Assembly (NCBI RefSeq): GCF_050753365.1
Contig: NZ_JBLZFY010000054.1
Coordinates: forward strand, 1 to 29,211
Direction of reading: 5' to 3'
From: Geminocystis sp050753365
Lineage (GTDB): Bacteria > Cyanobacteriota > Cyanobacteriia > Cyanobacteriales > Cyanobacteriaceae
DNA length: 29,211 nucleotides
Position 1 is the stretch's first letter; every line of letters begins with the position of its first letter. A program made the translations under genes and the position numbers. Below the pieces are notes generated by a model. It saw only the letters and a list, made by a program, of their open reading frames with translations. It had not been told where the DNA came from and did not search any database. Of this stretch, positions 1 to 6,653 are shown one piece after another.

Positions 1-2
1 GT

Positions 3-2030
3 GCTTTAACTATCGATACAGTAGAAGGATTAAGCGGTGTCACCGCTACTAATGGGCAAGTTAACTTAAGTGCCACAGACTCCATTACCATTAATCAAAA
101 TATTAGTGCTAAAGGAAACATCAATGTAACTGCCCAAGGAAAAATTTGGGTTAATAGTAGTAAGATTACTTCTGATGAAGGTACGATCGACCTCACTGGT
201 AACGCTAGTGACGATGGCATTTTTGTCGGTGGTAGTGACTTGATAGCACAAGGTAATATTACCCTGACAGGTAAAGGTACATCATCAGATGGAGTCTTTT
301 TAACAGGAAGCCTTGTTACCTCCAATTCAGGTACGATCGAGATCAATGGTACGGTAGGAAGCTATGGTATTTCTACTGGTGGTAGTAAGATTGAAGCGGA
401 AGGAAACATTACGTTAATCGGTGACGGCACAACATTCGATGGAGTCAATTTAGGCAGTACCTCCATTACCTCTCAAGCAGGTTCGATCGACATCAATGGT
501 ACGGGAGAAAACATTGGTATTAATGCTGGTGGTAGTGACATTACCGCAGAAGATGATATTAAACTAACAGGTAGTGGCACGTCATCCGATGGAATCAGTT
601 TAGGAGGAAGTCCTGTTACTTCCAAAGCAGGTACGATCGACATTGATGGTAAGGGTGGTAGTAATGGTATTAATGCAGGTAGTAGCGATATTAATGCAAA
701 AGGAAACATTACCCTCATCGGTGAAGGCACATCAAACAATGGTGTCAATTTAGGAGGAAAATCCATTATCTCCCATCAAGGTTCGATCGACATTGATGCT
801 ACAGGTGGTGAAAATGGTATTTTTGCAGGTGGTAGTACTATCACAGCAGAAGGTGATATTAAACTAACAGGTGATGGCACATCATTCAATGGAGTATATC
901 TAGGAGGAAGTCCTGTTACATCGAAGGGAGGTTCGATCGAGATTGATGGTACTGGGGAAATCTATGGTATTTTTGCCGTTGGTGAGTCGATAAAGGCAGA
1001 GAATAGCATCACATTGACGGGAAATAGTAAGTCATCCGATGGTGTCTTTTTAGGAGGAAATCCTGTTAGCACTAACGCAGGTACGATCGAAATCAATGGT
1101 ACGGGAAAAAACACTGGTATTAATGCAGGTGGTAGTAACATTACTGCAGAAGGTGATATTAAACTAACAGGTGATGGTACGTCATCCGATGGAGTGTTTT
1201 TAGGGGGAAGTTCTGTTACATCGAAGGGAGGTTCGATCGACATTAATGTTACAGGAGAAAACCGAGGCATTTATGCTGGTGGTAGTAATATTAAAGCCCA
1301 AGGTGAGATTAAACTGTCGGGCATCGCTAATTCGGGCAGTGGTATTTTCATTGACGGTAGTTCGATCGAATCTGACAGTGGGAACATCACCATAACAGGA
1401 ATGACAGGGAAAACAGCATCAGGATTCGGAATCAATTTGTTAGAAAATACCTCAGTCATCAGCAATACAGGACAAATTAGTCTGTTAGGTAACACCATCA
1501 ACTTAGAAAATAATAGCCAAATTAGCACCAACAATGATGTTTACATCAACTCAGATCAAGATGTTGATATGGGAATTATCACATTGGGCGCAACAGTAAA
1601 TATTACAGCAAACACCCTAAATCTCAATGATACTATTCAATTTAGTTATAACACTTCTGAAAGTCGTTTTGACACGATTAATCTAACAGGAGCAGTCAAC
1701 TTAAACAATGCCACCTTAGATTTAGACTTAAATGATTATACCCCCATTATCGGCAATATTTATACTCTCATTGATAATGATGACGATGATATTGTCAACG
1801 GAACTTTCAGTGGATTAGCCGAAGGAGATGTTGTCGCAACCATTGGTTCAGCAAATATTATGATTACTTATCAGGGAAATGCAGATGATCCCCTCTTTGA
1901 AAACATCGGCAATGGCAATGATGTACAACTATATGTTGCTTCTAATGTACCTTTATCGATTCGAGGAACAGGATTACCAGACACCCTTGTGGGGGGTTTT
2001 GGAGAAAATATTATTGTGCGACTCGTTTAG
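3..2030 (+). CDS. Repeat-rich beta-helix adhesin, 5'-partial and interrupted at its 3' end
   Basis: The frame is open from the window edge, so the true start lies upstream; the only early start-like codon (TTG at 240) is internal. About 676 residues are visible. Residues encoded from about 180 to 1360 form 50-residue repeats rich in G, S, T, N and I (cores such as GGSxITAEGDIKLTGDGTSS), exact in length at 150 bp. This is typical of secreted parallel beta-helix proteins of the filamentous-haemagglutinin type. A divergent Asn/Asp-rich C-terminal part follows, with an RTX-like DTLVGGFGENII near the end. The stop TAG at 2028-2030 probably lies inside a group II intron, because GTGCG at 2016 fits an intron 5' end. 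The last five codons are then intron sequence and the real 3' exon is missing here. A surface or secreted adhesin is likely from the family; the ligand is unknown. Confidence 0.75.
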   Translation, partial: ALTIDTVEGLSGVTATNGQVNLSATDSITINQNISAKGNINVTAQGKIWVNSSKITSDEGTIDLTGNASDDGIFVGGSDLIAQGNITLTGKGTSSDGVFLTGSLVTSNSGTIEINGTVGSYGISTGGSKIEAEGNITLIGDGTTFDGVNLGSTSITSQAGSIDINGTGENIGINAGGSDITAEDDIKLTGSGTSSDGISLGGSPVTSKAGTIDIDGKGGSNGINAGSSDINAKGNITLIGEGTSNNGVNLGGKSIISHQGSIDIDATGGENGIFAGGSTITAEGDIKLTGDGTSFNGVYLGGSPVTSKGGSIEIDGTGEIYGIFAVGESIKAENSITLTGNSKSSDGVFLGGNPVSTNAGTIEINGTGKNTGINAGGSNITAEGDIKLTGDGTSSDGVFLGGSSVTSKGGSIDINVTGENRGIYAGGSNIKAQGEIKLSGIANSGSGIFIDGSSIESDSGNITITGMTGKTASGFGINLLENTSVISNTGQISLLGNTINLENNSQISTNNDVYINSDQDVDMGIITLGATVNITANTLNLNDTIQFSYNTSESRFDTINLTGAVNLNNATLDLDLNDYTPIIGNIYTLIDNDDDDIVNGTFSGLAEGDVVATIGSANIMITYQGNADDPLFENIGNGNDVQLYVASNVPLSIRGTGLPDTLVGGFGENIIVRLV
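181..1380 (+). repeat. Eight 150-bp tandem coding repeats
   Basis: The block G(T/A)CGATCGA recurs at 181, 331, 481, 631, 781, 931, 1081 and 1231, exactly 150 bp apart; a degenerate ninth sits near 1361. Each encodes G-(S/T)-I-(D/E) at the same place in a 50-residue beta-helix unit. Unit sequences have diverged but lengths have not. Confidence 0.9.
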
Positions 2031-2839
2031 TGTGAAATAGACGCTTAAAACCTCTTTTTTTAAGCCTTATAAACACTAGCAAGGTATGAAATGACCTAGA
2101 GAGAATTTCAAAGCCCCTAGAGGCGATTCTCGAAGGGCAAAACGTTAAGAACCTCGACAGTTCAATAACTCACTAACCAATAGGTAGGAATACCTAAAGA
2201 ACAGTGAAAAATTGGTTAATTGTTAAGATTTCGTTACAAAGCCTCGTGTGGATAACCGAACATCCTTAGTACGGATTACCGAACAGCAATTATACCTAAC
2301 GTACCTTGACAACTCTATATCCTTGTAAGTGAAAATCTTACCCGTTATTGTCAACGTGACAGCATAATCCACAGTGACTTGGTGTTTGGTAAACCATACG
2401 CTGAAGCTGGATTAAAAGGTGGTAACTGGAAGCCTAATCTGGAACCCCATCGAGCAAATCAACTATGACTACACAAGGAATCCTCGTATGAACCATCGTC
2501 ACTTCTAACTAGCCAAATAAGGCTGATAGGCTAGACCAAAAAGGTAATCACTAATGTACCAGCAGATTAATAATTCTGAACTGGGGACAAATACACAGAG
2601 GCGGTGGATAGAGGAAGTCTAAGGTTGAGTAATACCGCAATCAATAGATTGACGGAAGGATATAGGGAACGAGATAACCTCTCATAATCTCTCAAAGAGG
2701 TCGAATACTTTGAGTAGTAACCAGCGTAAGGTTATGGGAAGTGGGATTGACTAAGAAGCCAACGCCTTTATGTAATGTAAAGGATATGCTGACGTAGTCA
2801 CTTTGATAAACAATGTAAAGTCAATGAAGTAATAAAATT

Positions 2840-4645
2840 ATGACAACGAGAAAATCGATTGATAAAGCAAATAACTGGAACACATGGTCTTCTATTAATT
2901 GGAAGATTGTGGAAAAACAGATATTTCGATTACAGAAGCGAATTTACAGAGCGAGTCAGCGTGGAGATGTCAAGTTGGTTCACAGCTTACAAAGATTACT
3001 CGTAAAATCCTATTACGGCAAACTTCTAGCAACCAGAAGAGTAACTCAGGATAATCAAGGCAATAAGACTGCTGGTGTGGATGGTGTTAAATCACTGACC
3101 CCGAAGCAACGTCTTGATATAATTGGTCAATTAAAACTCAGAGGCAAATGTAAACCCACAAGAAGGGTGAACATACCTAAACCTAACGGCGAAACTAGAC
3201 CACTGGGGATACCTTGTATGGAGGATAGAATAAAACAATGTCTTGTCAAACTAGCACTAGAACCCCAATGGGAAGCAAAATTTGAACCGAATAGTTATGG
3301 ATTTCGACCAGCAAGGTCATGTCACGATGCAATCGAACAATGAGTCATAAGCATATCCAAACAACCAAAATTTGTATTGGACGCAGATATTGCCAAGTGC
3401 TTCGACAGAATCGACCACGATAAATTACTCGCAAAACTCGAAACCTATCCACAATTAAGACAGGAAATTAAATCATGGCTGAAAAGTGGATACATGGAGG
3501 GTAAACAACTATTTCCAACAAACGAAGGCACACCGCAAGGAGGAGTTGTTTCTCCTTTATTAGCCAACATAGCCTTACACGGTTTGGAACTAGAACTCAA
3601 AAAGTTTGCTCGTACATGGGAAGGAAACAAAAGCAAAAATGAACAATCTCTCAACATAATCCGATATGCAGATGACTTTGTAATATTACATAAAAATATA
3701 GAGAGAATCATTCAATGCAAAGAAATTATCGAAAACTGGTTGAAAAACTTAGGACTTGAATTAAAACCAAGCAAAACCCGTATCTCACACACACTCAACG
3801 AGTACGAAGGAAATATAGGCTTTGACTTTTTAGGATTTAATATCCAACAACACGAAGTTGGGAAAACACACACAGGAAAAAATACCAAAAGTGTGCCACT
3901 TGGTTTTAAAACCATCATAAAACCATCAAAAGAAAAAATCAAAGCTCATATTAAAAAAGTGGGGGATGTAATTAGGAAACACAAATCAAGTTCACAAATT
4001 GACTTAATTAAGGAACTCAACCCTATCATAAGGGGATGGGCAAATTATTATAGTACTGTATGCAGTAAGGAAACTTACACAAAATGTGACCACCTAATTT
4101 ATCAACAACTTAAAAGATGGGCGGAAAGAAGACATCCCCATAAAACGAAATCATGGGTCAGAAAGAAATACTGGAAAACCCAAAGATTAAGAACATGGGT
4201 GTTCTCAACCAGAGATGAAGATGGAATGAAACTCCTAAACCATAGCGAAACGGAAATCAAAAGACATACCAAAGTCAAGGGAGAGAAATCACCTTTTGAC
4301 GGAAATTGGATTTACTGGACATCTCGTAGAGGAAAACACCCTGAAGTTTCAACGAGAATGGCAACATTACTCAAGAAACAAAAAGGGAAATGTAATCAAT
4401 GTGGACTCAACTTTAATAGTGAAGACTTGTTAGAAATCGACCACATCATCCCCAAATCGAAAGGTGGAAAGGATATGTATAACAATCTACAGGTACTTCA
4501 CAGACATTGTCACGATGACAAGACGACTAGAGATGGTAGTCTGAATCGTACCCATGACAAGGGGTTTATCGGAGAGGAGCCGTGTGAGGTGAAAGTCTCA
4601 AGCACGGTTTTGAAAACGAGTCAAGTTCATGAGGACTTGGCTTAG
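2840..4645 (+). pseudogene. ltrA: Group II intron reverse transcriptase/maturase with HNH domain, one in-frame TGA
   Basis: The frame encodes an intron protein of about 601 codons, broken once by TGA at 3341-3343. The downstream part continues in the same frame (VISISKQPKFVLDADIAKCFD), so this is a point nonsense change, not a frameshift. The stop falls where relatives carry a hydrophobic residue in the AIExIF segment of the RT fingers. Visible parts in order: RT0 and fingers (TRPLGIPCMEDRIKQ), palm with the YADD catalytic motif (RYADDFVILHK), maturase domain X, and a C-terminal HNH nuclease (CNQCG, EIDHIIPKSKGG, HRHCHDD). The frame runs on through ribozyme domain V, and that tail (EEPCEVKVS and onward) is encoded by structural RNA. 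Without readthrough the first 167 residues lack YADD, so mobility would need a protein supplied in trans. Confidence 0.85.
4577..4610 (+). ncRNA. Group II intron 1 domain V
   Basis: A 34-nt hairpin starts GAGCCG and ends CGGTTT with a GAAA-type tip, the canonical catalytic domain V including the AGC triad at 4578-4580. Domain VI follows (about 4614-4648). Its stem pairs 4618-4626 with 4635-4643 and resumes at 4617-4645, leaving A4644 bulged as the expected branch point. Confidence 0.85.
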
Positions 4646-4652
4646 TTTAACA

Positions 4653-5033
4653 AAAAGATGGACGGAAAGAAGACATCCCAATAAATCGAAATCATGGGTG
4701 AGCCGTAAATACTGGCATACTCACGGATTGAGAACATGGGTGTTTTCCACTAGAGATGAAGATGGAATAAGACTCCTAAACCATAGCGAAACGGAAATCA
4801 AAAGACACACCAAAGTCAAGGGAGAGAAATCACCCTTTGATGGGGACTGGATTTATTGGACATCCCGTATAGGAAAACACCCTGAAATCTCAACCAGAAT
4901 GGCTACTTTGCTTAAGAGACAGAAAGGGAAGTGTAATCACTGTGGACTCAACTTTAAAAATGATGACTTGTTAGAAATCGACCACATCATCCCGAAGTCA
5001 AAAGGCGGAAAGGATATGTATAATAATCTATAA
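4653..5033 (+). pseudogene. Truncated intron 2 maturase: end of domain X plus HNH domain
   Basis: This remnant aligns closely with the C-terminal third of the intron 1 maturase. It keeps CNHCG and EIDHIIPKSKGG but meets TAA at 5031-5033, where the homologue has a Gln codon just before the HRHCHDD motif. The same frame would otherwise run on through domain V. The reverse transcriptase part is missing. A short start-like codon at 4629 belongs to the end of intron 1 and is not meaningful. It cannot encode an active RT. Confidence 0.8.
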
Positions 5034-5117
5034 GTACTTCACAGACATTGTCACGATGATAAGACTGCCAAAGATGGTAGTCTGAATCGTACCCATGACA
5101 AGGGTTTTATCAGAGAG

Positions 5118-5151
5118 GAGCTGTGTGAGGTGGAAACTCTCATGCACAGTT
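5118..5151 (+). ncRNA. Group II intron 2 domain V
   Basis: A 34-nt hairpin runs from GAGCTG to CAGTT. The C-G to U-A change relative to intron 1 is compensated on both arms, showing that the stem has been under selection. The AGC triad is at 5119-5121. Confidence 0.8.
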
Positions 5152-5193
5152 CTGAAGACGAGTTCAGATGGTGACATCTGAGCTTAGTTTAAC

Positions 5194-5378
5194 AGTCGGG
5201 CTGGAACTGTTCCCGACGATAAATCGCCGTAGTGGGAAAATTACTAAATCTTCAACCGAGAGTACCACGAAGGAAGTTCTAGCAGTCCTTAAGGGGATAC
5301 TAGAAGCCAACACTGTACCGTCAGGTCAGTGTGGGTAGTTCACTTCAGAAAGTGAGAAAAGTGCAGATAAAAGTGGCG
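5194..5378. other. Structured non-coding stretch, possible remnant of a third intron
   Basis: There is no open frame of note. Hairpins are visible: GTCGGG 5195-5200 with CCCGAC 5212-5217, CACTG...CAGTG around 5310-5331, and CACTT...AAGTG near 5341-5353. The decamer AGAAGCCAAC at 5302-5311 recurs at 2754-2763 in the ribozyme part of intron 1, just before its maturase. It may be domain III/IV sequence of yet another group II intron that hosted intron 2. This is not proven; it does not resemble the missing 3' part of the adhesin. Confidence 0.35.
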
Positions 5379-6026
5379 TTATTCATTATTAATTTCTTCG
5401 ATCGAATCTAAGTTTAATAAGCCTTTTGGTGGATTAATTTCTATACGTTTTTCTTGAAGATTAATCACTGGTACAATATCTTTCACAAAGGGAATTAACA
5501 CCGTCACAGGTTTTGATTTTTTGACTTTGATTTTTTTTCTTTTCGATACTCGACTGATTTTTTCTAAGTCGGGAATAACATCGGCAACGGCTTCGGGTTG
5601 TTTATGCAATGTGACTTCTAAAATGTCGTTTCCTGCATTAAAAACATCGGTGACAATGCCAATATTTTCCCCTGTTTCTTGATTAAATACTTCTAAATCA
5701 ATTAAGTCGGCAATGTGATATTCTTCTTCTTCTAAAGAAGGTCGATCGAGCTTGTCCACAAATAACTTACAACCGCGCAAACTTTCCGCCTGATTTCGAT
5801 CGTCTATTCCTGCTAATTTTATAATAAAAATATTCTTATTAGGAACTTGTCTTCCCCTCACTAATTCCACCATTTGGGGGGATTGATGGGGTTGTACCTG
5901 TAACCAACGATTCCCCGATTTCTCAAAACGTTCCGGAAAATCTGAATCGGTTTTTACCTTTAACTCCCCTTTGATGCCTTGAGGTGATACGATCGTACCT
6001 ATTTCAATTAAATCTTGAATCTGCAA
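5379..6026 (-). CDS. rimM: Ribosome maturation factor RimM
   Basis: The 215-residue product begins MQIQDLIEIGTIVSPQGIKG, the conserved RimM N-terminus, followed by LKVKTDSDFPERF. RimM binds ribosomal protein S19 and helps the 30S head mature. The N-terminal beta-barrel covers roughly residues 1-95. The PRC-barrel part follows (about 100-200) with YHIADLIDLEV and the closing PFVKDIVPVINL...RIEINPPKGLL. A basic insertion (SKRKKIKVKKSK, about 158-170) makes it longer than the roughly 170 residues of many homologues, as seen in cyanobacteria. The gene stands alone; its 3' end abuts the intron cluster, suggesting the rearrangement stopped at its end without damaging it. Confidence 0.92.
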   Translation of the reverse strand: MQIQDLIEIGTIVSPQGIKGELKVKTDSDFPERFEKSGNRWLQVQPHQSPQMVELVRGRQVPNKNIFIIKLAGIDDRNQAESLRGCKLFVDKLDRPSLEEEEYHIADLIDLEVFNQETGENIGIVTDVFNAGNDILEVTLHKQPEAVADVIPDLEKISRVSKRKKIKVKKSKPVTVLIPFVKDIVPVINLQEKRIEINPPKGLLNLDSIEEINNE

Positions 6027-6128
6027 TGATTTTCTACTCCAAAAAAAGCCTTTACCGAGACTAATATTGTACCTTGTTTCAATGTCTAATAGTTAAGTGG
6101 TAATAGTTTAAAAATCTAGTGGAAAACG

Positions 6129-6163
6129 ATATTTTGTCATTCCGAGAGTAGCGAAGGAATCTC
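6129..6163 (+). repeat. 35-nt dispersed repeat, copy 1
   Basis: This intergenic unit (beginning ATATTTTGTCATTCCGAG and ending GGAATCTC) occurs again exactly, on the opposite strand, at 14943-14977. Weak similarity extends beyond it into TGATTTTT. Confidence 0.85.
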
Positions 6164-6282
6164 AAGCCCTTGATTTTTGATACAACTGCGTAACTTTCAT
6201 AAAGTATAGGTTAAAATTAAACCAAAAAGAGTAGCTCTCAACTACTCCTTTCGCATTAATCTAAAACTAAGGATATTTTATT

Positions 6283-6579
6283 ATGGCACAAACGATCGAA
6301 GTTAGCTTAATTGATGTACTCAACAAGATTGAGACAAAAATCGACCATCTCGATAAAAGTATCGATGCCAAAATCGAAAAACTAGACTCAAAAATTGACA
6401 AATTAGACAACAAGATAGATGCTGTCGAAACAAAGCTAGAAAGCAAAATAGAAAAGTTAGAAACCTCCATGAATAACCGTTTTAATACTTTAACTTTGGG
6501 GTTTTTAGGTATTTTTGGAGTATTAACAGGAGGTATCTTAGCTATTCTTGGCAAAATTGCATTTTTCCCTAATCCTTAA
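6283..6579 (+). CDS. Small coiled-coil protein with C-terminal membrane anchor
   Basis: The 98-residue product is not assignable to a characterised family. Residues about 10-68 form a regular heptad coiled coil with near-repeats KIEKLDS, KIDKLDN and KIDAVET. Residues about 72-93 (LGFLGIFGVLTGGILAILG) form one hydrophobic helix, so it is probably a tail-anchored, oligomerising membrane protein. The ATG at 6283 follows AAGGATATTTT, a weak ribosome site. The gene ends 74 bases before the trailer end of the CRISPR array and runs toward it. Similar small coiled-coil/TM proteins are common in cyanobacterial genomes; a link to CRISPR is not implied by the sequence. Confidence 0.65.
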   Translation: MAQTIEVSLIDVLNKIETKIDHLDKSIDAKIEKLDSKIDKLDNKIDAVETKLESKIEKLETSMNNRFNTLTLGFLGIFGVLTGGILAILGKIAFFPNP

Positions 6580-6653
6580 ATAATTCAAAGTAGCTTGAAA
6601 TATAGCTACTCTTTATTTAACTATGGTTTTGACAATTATAACCGTATTGTTAA

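Larger units (their letters stand above)
2016..4651 (+). mobile_element. Group II intron 1 (chloroplast-like type) with encoded maturase
   Basis: The 5' end is placed at GTGCGACTCG (2016), matching the GUGYG start of group II introns; a second GTGTG lies at 2030. The 2016 choice is favoured because the six bases before it, ATTATT (2010-2015), are perfectly complementary to AATAAT at 2569-2574. That hexamer sits in the loop of a hairpin (CCAGCAGA 2559-2566 pairing with TCTG 2575-2578 and CTGG 2581-2584), as expected for an IBS1-EBS1 contact. About 820 nt of structured non-coding RNA precede the maturase frame at 2840. Domain V (4577-4610) and domain VI, with a bulged A at 4644 seven nt before the end, fix the 3' end at AAC 4649-4651. 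The ribozyme parts look intact; the protein has a premature stop. Confidence 0.8.
4652..5193 (+). mobile_element. 3' fragment of a second, related group II intron (intron 2)
   Basis: Immediately after the 3' end of intron 1 the sequence restarts inside a homologous intron protein (KRWTERRHPNKSKSW, matching KRWAERRHPHKTKSW of intron 1 at about 4112-4156). It continues to a second domain V (5118-5151) and a second domain VI (stem CAGATG-GTGA-CATCTG at 5165-5180, candidate branch A5186), ending CTTAGTTTAAC at 5193. The 5' half of this intron is absent from the window. Intron 2 is similar to intron 1 but clearly diverged, so it is not a recent duplicate. Confidence 0.8.

Noticed and set aside
473..1534. 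Long antisense open frames across the adhesin
   Set aside because: They mirror the 150-bp repeats on the other strand and are Pro/Leu/Ser-rich with no family features.
2030..2034. GTGTG as the 5' end of intron 1
   Set aside because: It fits the consensus, but GTGCG at 2016 has a perfect six-base IBS1-EBS1 match in a hairpin loop; kept only as an alternative.
2041..2067. GCTTAAAA...TTTTAAGC hairpin as terminator of the adhesin
   Set aside because: It lies inside the 5' domain of the group II intron and is better explained as ribozyme structure.
3341..3343. TGA as a recoded (Trp or selenocysteine) codon
   Set aside because: No sign of recoding; other genes use TGA as stop (crtD, antitoxin), and relatives have a hydrophobic residue here.
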